Source: Arachis hypogaea
Taxonomy: Eukaryota; Streptophyta; Magnoliopsida; Fabales; Fabaceae
Assembly (NCBI RefSeq): GCF_003086295.3
Contig: NC_092043.1
Location: 47,582,598-47,646,597 of the forward strand
Direction of reading: 5' to 3'
DNA length: 64,000 nucleotides
The position numbers and the translations under genes are program-made. Under the pieces are notes generated by a model. The model did no database searches, was not told the origin of the DNA, and worked only from the letters and a program-made list of their open reading frames with translations. Shown piece after piece: positions 12,661-22,799 of this stretch (the stretch's first letter is position 1; each line of letters begins with the position of its first letter).

Positions 12661-13560
12661 AGTAAAAAGACAAATAAATTTATAAAGATATATATTTCAA
12701 ATAAAAGTTTTTTTTAAATATTAATAAAATCTTTTAAGATAATAAATATGGATATATATATTACTTTTAAATTAATTAACTCTTATAATTAGAATAAAAA
12801 ATTTTAATTTAAACTAATTTATTTACGTTTGTTATCATAAAAAATTTTATTAATATTTTTTTAAGTATTAATCGTCTGTCTGAAGTATAAATTTTCAGAA
12901 ATTTATTTATCACTTTACTCGCTTTATATAATTTTTTTTAATTTATACAATTTCTAACAAAATAATATACTACTAATTTAATTTTTCATAATGAAATAGT
13001 TAAACATATCATAATAGAATAATTTAATTTTTTTCAACAATATAATTAACTTTTTTATTTTATAAATACCAAATGTATATCCTTCTATAATTGATAAGAG
13101 AGTAAATTTTGTTATTCATGTAACAGGGTTATTCACGATATAATGATGCATATTCAAGTCCTCTTTAACAAATTATGAACAAATTGATACCAAATTATAT
13201 TACAACGATTCATAGTTTCATACGCATTTTTATTTTATTTGAGTGAAAAAAATCTATATTATATTAGATTGGACTCGATTCATATTCTATCCAAAACATT
13301 AAATTAATTAGCCCTATCTACTATTTAGTATTCGACTTGCTGACAGACACAAAAGGCTATAATTTGGGCATGAAATTAAACAACCAAAACTTTGGAGGTT
13401 TAATTTGTCTTTTCTCTTTAGTTAGTGTGCTTTGGCAAAAACCAAAGGCCAATTTTATTTGGCAACTGTCTCATAACCGTTTCTAGTTGGTAAAAGAAAA
13501 TGAAAATCTATTTTAAATATGTATTCACTGACAATGACTCTACCAATTTAATATAATATA
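11950..13560. other. AT-rich spacer
   Basis: No supported gene. Contains a TA microsatellite at 12606-12658. The 90-aa minus frame at 12223-12495 has no family features, and its codon content matches random AT-rich sequence. Confidence 0.6.
12606..12658. repeat. (TA)n microsatellite
   Basis: Continuous TA run of about 53 bases. Confidence 0.95.
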
Positions 13561-13833
13561 AAATAAATAGTCAAATTAATTTTTAAAAATTCACTTATTT
13601 TTTAAATTAGTTTCTAATTTTTTTTGTTAAATTCGTTCTTCAAACATTTTAAATTATTCATTTTAGTCATTCTATTACTTTTCTTGTTAATGACATCAAA
13701 ATTTGTTGATGTGATACGTTAAGTGACACCATACTACAACACACACCTAGTGTAACACCCTACCACACAGAGCTTTACGCTTAAATCGTAAAATAGAAGT
13801 GGTGTGGTATTACGACATCTAAAGTGAAAGATA

Positions 13834-13834
<1 letters not shown>

Positions 13835-13863
<29 letters not shown>
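13835..13863. repeat. (AAT)n microsatellite
   Basis: About nine AAT/TAA units within the solo LTR. Confidence 0.9.
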
Positions 13864-13865
<2 letters not shown>

Positions 13866-14064
13866 AAAAGAGATATATACAAGGAGTCTTGAAACACGGG
13901 TAAAGCAAATTTGCAAAATGAAAAGCGCAACACTCAGAAAACCGAATTACTTGCGTGCGAAGAAATCTAAAATTCTTAAGTATAACTAAACATAAAGTGA
14001 GAATAGAGGGTCAAAAGTACAAATAACACGCTCCTAACTCAACCTGCGAAACTAAAGCTGGCCG

Positions 14065-14068
<4 letters not shown>

Positions 14069-14141
<73 letters not shown>
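14069..14141. repeat. (AT)n microsatellite
   Basis: Uninterrupted AT run of about 73 bases within the solo LTR. Confidence 0.95.
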
Positions 14142-14142
<1 letters not shown>

Positions 14143-16817
14143 GCCAAAATTCAAAATATAAAGATAAATTATAATTCTCCATAAACCTCTAAGAGGTACA
14201 AAATAAAGTAGCTGTTCGGAGAGTTAAGTACATATATAAACATAAACTATTCATCAAAATAGAACCCAGAAAACTGCTCTGCTACAAAAGTTCATACGCC
14301 TACCGAGGAGCCTCTCGACCTGCATATGAAAAACAACAACACATTATGGAGTGAGAACCGGAGGTTCTCAACATGGTAAATGTGCCACATATATGAGATA
14401 TAGGGTCTTGGGAATGCCAGAGACAATCCTAGAACACTGACACTCAAGATTACAAAGTTTAAAGTACTAAACAGAAACCATAAAAGGGTAGTTGACTAGG
14501 GAAATCTAAAACTTAGTCTTAACACTAAACATGTCCACATTTCCTCTGTTCCTCCATTTCCAATGAGTTAGCAAAGACAGACAATTTCAAGCACAAGTAG
14601 AAGGCAAGTAGTGCAAGTAGCAAATATAACAATTAGCATAATATATTCAGTTACGCATTCCCAAGTAATGCATAGCATACAAAACAAACAAAATGCACAT
14701 GATGTATGCTTGTCCTATGGCTGATGAGACTCATCTGTCGATTATCAAGCCAACCCGACAAGTCCGAAACCATTGGACTGTCTCTCGTCGCGCATCCCCA
14801 TGAGTTTATGCATAGCTTTTTCTCATTCCATTCATAATTCATACATTCATATATAACTTTACTCAACGGGGATTACCATTCCCGAGAATTTATATGTGCC
14901 CGGTCACCTTTATGATGTAGAGTCAACAGAGTATCGAGTTTTAACCTTGAATACATGGTGGCAAGCCACGATACTTAACCCAAGAAAACTCATATCTCAA
15001 ATAACATTAAATGCATAAGCCACATAAGTATTTATGATCATTCATATTCATTACATAATTCTACTCCATAACCATAACATCATATATTCTCCATGCATAT
15101 ACATTCTCCTCATATAACTTATCATTTTTACCTTTACTTCATCCTCAAGTTATCTCTATTTCCTAGTTTCAGCTAATTACTAGACTTACTACTTTGTTTT
15201 AAAACTAAAAGAATGAAAATAGAGACTTAGAAGTTTAGAATTAGATTTTAAATAAAAAAACAGATTTGCTAAAACAGGAGCCACGCGTAGGCGTGAATCC
15301 CAACCCGAAAGGGTTGGTCACGTCGCGAGAAGCTAGACGCGTACGTAAATCCCAGGTCACGCGTATGCGTGGAAGTACGTTTTTCCAAAAATTTTGCTGA
15401 ATCTAAAAAAATATAGAATTTCATTTTGGGACCCTAAACTTTCGACGCTCATAACTTTTTCGTTTCCAATCTTTTTTCTTTTGTTCTTTTAACGGCGTAA
15501 ACTTCAGGGACCCAATTTTCATATAAAATAAATTTGAAATCATTTGGGGGTTCGAAAGCCAAGTTATGCTTAGCCGAAATTTGGCCAAATATCAATTTTA
15601 CACAAAAGCTCCAAACCTCAAGTTTCATTAAACCAAACTCAAGTCACACTTCCATAACATATAATTAGCATAGCCACATACCATTTATTTTACCAAAGTC
15701 ATTCACAACCTCTGTTAATCAATTATATATCAATATGTACCTAATATCATACCTAATTCTCGTGACTTTAGTCACAACATACACCAACATACCACGACAA
15801 ACTCAGTTCATTCCTTTTCCTACTTTACAAGAACCAATAAATCATCATTTAATAGCCCAATTCCAACATCAACAATCAAGCAAAAACTCATCATTTATCA
15901 TTAAGTACTAATCAATTTACATACTCATACATCATTCATATCTTAAAATCAACTAGCCTAAGTCTTCACATAACATTATATATTATATACGTGAAATTTA
16001 AACTATACCTTAGCCGATTTTCACGTATTACCAAGGCAAATCACCAAAGCCACACAAGTCCAAAATCACCAAAACATTGACGCTAATCCTCCTCCAAGCC
16101 TTCCAATGCCCAAAATCAAGTTCCAAAATGTGTATACACACCTAAATTCACATTTGCACACATACATATATCCAAGACTCATTACCCAATCAACAATCTC
16201 AATAAATTGACTAGAGTTAGTGATCCTTACCGTACCCACAAACCAAATGAACCAAATCCAACAAGTTTCACAAGTTAGATTGAACAACCTAGAGAACCAA
16301 AATCAACAAATTCTCATCTTAGATTCTCTTAAATTTTGAAAATTAAGAGATAGAGAGGCTGAAGAGATAGAGTGGCTTACCTATGAAATCGTTTCGATGA
16401 ATTCATAAAGCTCGACGCGATGGTCGCGTGGCCACAAATGATGCGGCAATCGGAGCTCGAATGGAAGAGATACGATGGTTTGTATATGGTGTCAGGGTTT
16501 GAGAAGCTCTTCCTTTCCTCTTTGGCTGTTTCAGCGTTGTGCTTAATGAAGAAGGAGAAGAGTGTTTTCTTCTCTTAATGAATGGGCTGACTTGTTGGTC
16601 TTGGGCCCATTTTTGGGCATTGTTTAATCAATTCGGCCCATTCGACTCAATTTTGGATCAAATTTTTTAAAATTGGTGTCAAAATTATTGTTTTAGTGAG
16701 CTATATCCTAATTTAATATAATATTCACATTTTTAATTTTTCTTATTATAATTTAATTTATTGACTAATTATTTACTAATTTAGCAGGGCTTACACCTAA
16801 TAGTCCTAACTGACGAC

Positions 16818-16936
16818 TAACATGATAAGTTTATGAAATTAGATCAAATCAATTTCAAATTGAGGAATTCTAATGCCTCAAGTTCTCTCCTCAATTAGGT
16901 TTTGGTTTGATCTAATTTCATAAACTTATCATGCTA
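16818..16936. repeat. Long hairpin in the MITE centre
   Basis: The left arm acatgataagtttatgaaat continues through tagatcaaatca. The right arm (16892-16936) is its inverse complement, ending tttcataaacttatcatg. A diverged version of the same hairpin occurs in copy B at about 17420-17535. Confidence 0.85.
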
Positions 16937-17212
16937 ATAATCAATTAAGATTCTTATGTATGTATTGTAGTATCACTTGACATGCATGTCACATTAACAA
17001 ATTTTAGCGTCGTCAACAAAAAAAATAACAGAATAACTTACTCGATTAATTTAAAATCTTTGAAAGATGAATTTGATTAAAAAAATATTTTGGAGATTAA
17101 TTTGGAGAACGATGATCTTTTAAGGGACAAATTTGACCATTACCTTGTATAATATATGATGTACAATGCTCTTATGAATTTTGGTAATTGCATGTTAGTC
17201 AAAATAATAGTA

Positions 17213-18205
17213 AATGGTTAAATTCGTCTATGAAAGATTATTTATTTTTTAAATTAGTTCTTGAAATATTTTTTAAGCAAATTCATTTTTATTTATTTTT
17301 TAAATATTTTAAGTTAGTCACTTTAGTTTTTTCGTACTTCTATTATTAACGATGTCAAAATTTGCTGATGTTATACCTTAAGTGATACTATAACACCACC
17401 TAATATTTTTAATTGGTTACTAATATAATAAATTAATGAAATTAGATCAAATTAACTTCAAATTAAAAGATTTTAATGTCTCAAAATCTTCTTCGAATTG
17501 ATTTGATCTAATTTTATAAGCTTATCATATTATCAACTAATTAAAACTGTCAAGTGTGTATTGCAGTTAGAATAATATCATTTAATATATTATATTAGTA
17601 AATTTTGGAGTTTTTAATTTGAATATGGAACCAAAGGAAGTGTTGAACTCACGTATGGGGAGGAGGGGTGCTTCACCTCGTTGTGGGATCAGAGGAAGCA
17701 GAACTCGGACCATGCGAGTTGTGTCCCTCAGAATGTAAAAAAAATTACCCAGAACAAACAAAACGGAGGGTCCGAATTCCATGTTTCACATTTCAAATTC
17801 CATCAGCTGCAAATCGGACCATGCGATTTGTGAAGCAAAATTTGATGACCAAAGAACTCGCATGGTCCGAGTTGTGTACTCTGAATTTTTTTTAATTTTT
17901 TAACACAAATCAGACCCTCCGATTTGTGTACTCTGAATTTTTTTCAACTTTTTCAACACAAATCGGAGGATCCGATTTGTGTATTCCCACAATTTTAAAA
18001 AACACCAAAAATTACCATGTTAAAATATATCACTTATTTTACTTTCATATCAAAATTTTTTTCCTAAATTTTGATGCTGTCAATAATAAAAATGATAGTA
18101 GAATAATGTGACTAACTTCAAATTTTTTAAAATAAATTAAATTAAAAAATTATTCTCTAACCAATTTAAAGACTAATAATCTTTCGAAAACGAATTTAAC
18201 TATAT
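17213..18205. mobile_element. Fold-back MITE copy B, split by a MULE-type insert
   Basis: The left arm ggttaaattcgtctatgaaa pairs with the right end, which reverse complements to agttaaattcgttttcgaaa. Word order matches copy A, including the gatgtcaaaatttgctgatg segment and a central hairpin (about 17420-17535). It is interrupted by a 457-bp insert at 17608-18064 bounded by 9-bp direct repeats. Confidence 0.6.
17608..18064. mobile_element. MULE-type insert with five short hairpins
   Basis: Flanked by the exact 9-mer taaattttg at 17599-17607 and 18065-18073, the duplication length of Mutator-like elements. The ends are weakly inverted (gagtttttaatttgaatatg against ggaaaaaaattttgatatga). The interior holds five stem-loops. 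Two have stems aactcg/cgagtt (17702-17720 and 17855-17873) and one has caaatcg/cgatttg (17810-17832); all three share the loop gaccatg or its complement. The other two have stems acacaaatcrga/tccgatttgtgt (17903-17929 and 17956-17982). The 75-aa frame here is not a gene. Confidence 0.65.
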
Positions 18206-18239
18206 TATTTGATAAAATAAATTACGTATATATGATAAT

Positions 18240-19030
18240 ATTTAATAAGTTATTTTATCTTAGAAGAGGGGTAAGCTCTGAAATAAGAAATCTTTTACCT
18301 AAAGATAATGAAAGAATTAATTAAAATATTAGCCACATGTTAGAAGAATAGTCTAGATAACCATAGATGGTAATTGATGATAGCCACTCACCAAAAGAAA
18401 AGTAAATTAAATCATAGGTGGCTATAGTTAGTGGAACAACCTATGTGGTTGACAGTTGTGAAGACTAAATTGGTTGGTTGAAAGGGAAACATGGTAGTTC
18501 ATGAGATTGGGGATGACTCAAGTTTTGGGTGCAAAGCTACACAGCATGCGTGTGTGTATAATTCATTCTTGCAGGAATCAATGGTGGGCAAACTTTCATT
18601 ATAATATTAACGAATTTTGTTTACAATTGTTTTAAAAATATTAATTTTCAAGTTTATTTGAATAGTAATAAATTAAATTGCCGCCAAGAAACTATAATTC
18701 ATAATCTATTCATACTCACTTAGAAATTACGGGTTTAAATTTCTCTATCTTTAAAAAAAATTAAATTACCAAAAACTAATTTAATAGATGCATTGTTTTA
18801 TTTTATTTATTTATTTATAAAATCTTCTTTTATAAAAATTTATCAATTTATTGATTAATAGAAAATAAATATTATATACTTTTACTTTGATAATGTCATT
18901 TTTTTAAATAAATTCATGCAAATATATAGTATAAAAATACTATGTATGAAATAATATTATAAAAATATAGAGACAGAATTATTGCCTAATTAATAATCTT
19001 AGTATATAACAAATGCTATTAAGATATTTT
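18240..19030. other. AT-rich spacer
   Basis: No coding, RNA or repeat structure that I can support. Confidence 0.5.
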
Positions 19031-19033
19031 TTA

Positions 19034-20062
19034 GGGTAAGTGTTGTTTTGATCTCTAATGTTAAAAATCAAAATCGAAACCGTTTTTAACATAATTTTTA
19101 ATTTAGAATAGTCCTTAACGTTTCTTTTTATATTAAAATCGTCATTTTTAATAAAATTTATAATTTTATTATTAAATTACCCCTATTCTAATAAAATAAA
19201 AAATTATGAAATTTAAAAAAAAAAGAGAAAAGGACACGAGGATGAAGGGAGAAAGGAAAGGGGAAAGGACGCGCGGGGGGTAGGGGGAGGAAAAGGGGAA
19301 AGGGGGGAGGGGGACGACGCTGGCTGCTCCTTGCTGCTGCTCCTCACCACCTCGTTGCTGCACCTTCCCGCTTCTGCTTCTTGCTTCGACTTCTGTTTCT
19401 ACTTCGGCTTCTGATCTGCTTCTTGCTTCGACTTCTGTTTCTTGCTTCTGATCTGCACCTCGCCGCCTTGCCGCCTAGCCGCTACACCTCCCTGCTTCTA
19501 CTTTTTGTTTTGGTCTGTTTCTGCTTCGACTTTTGATCTGTTTCTTGCTTCTGATCTGCATCTTGCCGCCTCGCCGCTACACCTTCCCGTTTTTGTTTCT
19601 GCTTCTACTTCTTGCTTCTGCTTCTGCTTCTGCTTCTGCTTTTGCTTGAGCTTCTGTTTATGCTTCTTGCGTTTGTTTCTTCTGCTTCTGTGTTTGTTTT
19701 TTATTGTGTTTTTGTTTCTAATTCTAATTTTGATTTGTTATTTTTTATTTTATTGTTGTGTGTTGATTTTGTTGTTGAATTTGATGTTGTTATTTCTTAA
19801 TTTGAATAATGTGTTATTGAATTTGACATTGTTATTGTTGTGTGTTGATTTTATCAATATTTGATGGAGGAAGGGAGGTGGTGGTGGTGGAGTAAGGGAG
19901 GTGCTGGTGGTAGTTAGTGGAGGGTATTTTGTCCGTCAAAAGTTAAAAGGACAATTTTAATATGAAAAAAAAAACGTTAAGGATGATTCTAAATAAAAAA
20001 TTACATTTGGAACGGTTTTGATTCTGATCCTCAATGTTAAGGATCAAAATAATACTTACCCT
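19034..20062. mobile_element. MULE-like element with ~100-bp TIRs and 9-bp TSD
   Basis: The left end gggtaagtgttgttttgatc and the right end, reverse complemented, gggtaagtattattttgatc remain similar for roughly 100 bases (through 'aaaaccgttt', 'atttagaat', 'ccttaacgtttt'). The exact 9-mer tatttttta flanks both sides (19025-19033 and 20063-20071). The centre (19230-19640) is unusually G+C-rich, with C/T-biased low-complexity repeats of cttctgcttctg. The 140-aa frame at 19442-19864 is a Leu/Phe/Cys-rich product of that low-complexity DNA and carries no transposase motif. A truncated relative ends at 42623. Confidence 0.75.
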
Positions 20063-20343
20063 TATTTTTTATTAACATATATTATATTTTAATTGGCTCT
20101 ATAATTGAACTATCTAATCTATTTTAGAGTTTAATTTAATATTTTGATAGTATAAATTTTTTTACACAATTATTTAATTATATTTTTTTAATGACTATAT
20201 ATAAGATAACAGTAAAAAGTTATTTAATTAGTTTTGCTTAAGTACAATACGTAATTGAAGGTATTAAAATTATTATTTTTTATTTTATTCTTATCCTGCC
20301 TTATTACTTTAATGTCCATGTAGATATAAATATAAATATAAGA

Positions 20344-20690
20344 ATAATTAGGACTGGAAGTGAATCAAGTTAGCTTATGAGCAAATTTGAATTCAACTCA
20401 TTAACAGCTCGATAAGATAAATTTATGAATTTATAAGTCAAACTTAGCCTGAATTTAAACTCATATATTAAATAAGTCGAGTTTGAACTTTAATAATGAA
20501 CTAGCTCGAATATATATATTATAGTTTTATAGCTAGTTTGAAAAAAAATTATTTATATTAATATATTTTGTATTTTATATATAATTATGATAGAATCATA
20601 TATTTTTATTTATATAAAATTATAAATTATGTTCTTGTTAGTTGTTAGCGCATGAATTCGAACCGACTCGCGAATTTTTGGTAAGTTATG
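20344..20690. repeat. Diverged repeat fragment
   Basis: Contains gagctcgataag-, agtcgagtttgaac- and aactagctcgaatat-type words typical of a dispersed plant repeat built on 'agctcgaactcga'. No ends or duplication are visible. Confidence 0.3.
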
Positions 20691-20694
20691 TTTA

Positions 20695-21410
20695 CACTAC
20701 AAGAAAAATATTGAGTACCGTCGGATTGTATCCGATTGTATAAAACACCTAACAAAATTCTAAACTAAAAGAATATAAAACAATAAAAAAATTATAACAA
20801 AATTATCTCTAATGGTAGCTGCAGGATGATGGAAGCATGGTGGTGATAGAAAGCAGCAGTGACAGCGACAAAGTGAGGACCTCCGCCAGAAACGGACACC
20901 AACAGTGGCGGCAACAACAACAGGTCCAACAGCAGTGAGGACGACGTGCAGCAATGGCGACTACGAAAACTCTAGGTAATGGTGGTGACGGCGGCAGCTT
21001 CAATGGAGCAGTGAAATAGAGATGAGAAACAAAGAGGCGAGAGATGAGAAGAGAAGAGAGAAAGAGTTCGTAGAAGTGAGGGAAAAGAGTTGTGTTTGAA
21101 TTTTACTCCAATTTAACTGTTGGGTTTACCGACGAAAATATCCGCTGACAAGATATTCGTTGTTGCCTAAACGCCTTGCTTCACTAAAGCCTGTCGTTGT
21201 CAGAAAATTTTGCCGTAAAATTTGACAGTAATATTGGTGCTAATAATTTAAAATTTTGCACGACTATTTACCATCAGTTTTAATAATGGAATTTTTACTC
21301 CGACAGTAAATTTTTTGAGAAACGAAATTTCATTCATAACTGTCAAAAAATTCGACACTATATCTACTGCTATATTTATCACTATATCCATCGGTATCCG
21401 ACACTAAATT
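20695..21410. mobile_element. CACTA-like element fragment
   Basis: Starts with an intact cactacaagaaaaatattga terminus followed by accgtcggattgtatccgat. Related words (ttaccgacgaaaatatccgc, gacggtaaatttttt variants) recur to about 21410. The middle (20810-21060) is G+C-rich with purine-biased short repeats. No matching right terminus is visible, so it is truncated or has a diverged end. Confidence 0.5.
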
Positions 21411-21419
21411 TAATAATAA

Positions 21420-22640
21420 CTCCAACTATATTCAATATCTTTTTTTATAATATTAAACTTTACAAATAGACTCAAATATAAATGAATTGAAACATGAACT
21501 AAACTCAATTTTCGTATACCAAACTTAAATTTTCTTGGCTCGTTTTCAGTTCGGTTTGTTTTCAGTCCCCTCTCTCTATATATATGATGCACTTCCGTGG
21601 TTGCCAATAATAATACATGTGTATGCATGTGAATTTATGTACCTATACATACATATAACATAAGGGCATAATATATTCTCATATTTTTTTATTTTTTATA
21701 TTATAGTGTTAAAAAATTTAAAATTTTTGTAGGGCACGAATCCCACGCTTGTCAATGTGTATTCATTCACGTTTATAACAAATCTAATTTAAAAATTTAT
21801 ATTATTAAAAAAAATAGTAAATTAATAGACTTTTTAGAGTGTCTATTAATTCATTATTTTATTTATTAAATATATACAATACATAGTAATAATTGTGAGA
21901 TTAATCAAAATAAATAGTATTTTAATTTTGTTCTCTTAATGCAAATATATTTTTTTAAATTAAAACTTTAAAAAACTATGTATTATAGATGATGTATACA
22001 TGTGGCAAATTCTGATGGACTGAAAATGTAAAAATATATTTACACTAAAAATTTGATGATTAAAAAAATTAATAAAAAATAATCAAAATTTATTTTATTT
22101 AATATTTATTAATTTTATTAATAATTAATAAATATTAAATAAAATAAGTTTAATTTTTTAAAATTTTCTTAACATTATCGTTTTTTTTTTATTTCTTCTT
22201 CCTTCACACATTATTCAAGCATATGCACATAACAAAGCATTATTACCATTATTGTTGTCTTAATTTTTTTTGAAAAATAAAAAATAAAATGAAACCACAT
22301 TACTATCATAAAATCACATGTAGGATATTATTAAAAAAAAAACTATTAAGTTGACAAAAGTCTCCAGTTAAACAAACAAAAGTAAAATGAAAAAAAAACA
22401 AATTGAAAAAATCAACTGATTTTATCACGAGCGATTAGTTAAAATTGAAAAAAACAAATTGATTCATTTCTTTGACGAGACAAGAAAATTGAAAAAATCA
22501 ATACATTTGCTCTATGACTGTCGTTCATTATTTGAATTGGCAATAATTTGAATTTTTTAAAATTAAATTTTAGTTTAAATTACTATTTAACCCCCTTAAA
22601 ATACATATATCAACTTTTTATACATACGCATAGCTATAGC
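21420..22640. other. AT-rich spacer downstream of the membrane-protein gene
   Basis: No supported gene. Part of 22640-22799 should be the 3' untranslated region of the minus-strand gene that follows. Confidence 0.45.
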
Positions 22641-22799
22641 ATCCTTGAAGACATGTAAAATGATGGCGTTTCATTACAAATTCTTACTAGTGTCAGTGTC
22701 ATACAAAGATGTTACAAAATTACAAACAATACACAAAAAGTAGCTAAAACAAGTTCTTGCACCTAATTCTAGGACATGGCAGTAACATAGTTTTCTTAA

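Larger units (their letters stand above)
13751..16795. mobile_element. Solo LTR, 3,045 bp (probable Ty3/gypsy)
   Basis: Starts TGTAACACCCTACCAC and ends GCAGGGCTTACA, giving the TG...CA termini of an LTR. The flanking 5-mers are cctag (left) and cctaa (right), a target duplication with one mismatch. The TGTAACACCC terminus plus internal words ccacgcgtaggcgtg and cacgcgtatgcgtgg match what I recall of large legume gypsy LTRs. No gag, pol, primer-binding site or second LTR is present, so it is most simply a solo LTR left by unequal recombination. It contains (AAT)n and (AT)n runs. Several short frames (14651-14866, 16066-16287) are not genes. Confidence 0.75.
13565..17140. mobile_element. Fold-back MITE copy A, split by a solo LTR
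   Basis: The left arm begins near gtcaaattaatttttaaa, with ttaaattcgttcttcaaaca further in. The right arm (16950-17140), reverse complemented, reads ggtcaaatttgtcccttaaa and then tcaaattcatctttcaaaga. The centre (16818-16936) is a strong hairpin. Copy B directly follows at 17213-18205 with the same order of words, which allows the pre-insertion structure (about 530 bp) to be inferred. The element is interrupted by the 3,045-bp LTR at 13751-16795. Confidence 0.65.

Noticed and set aside
17668..17895. 75-aa ORF with Cys residues
   Set aside because: It arises from the hairpin repeats of the MULE-type insert and has no homology I can recognise.
19442..19864. 140-aa Leu/Phe/Cys-rich ORF
   Set aside because: It is the translation of C/T-rich low-complexity DNA inside a MULE-like element, and several frames are open at once.
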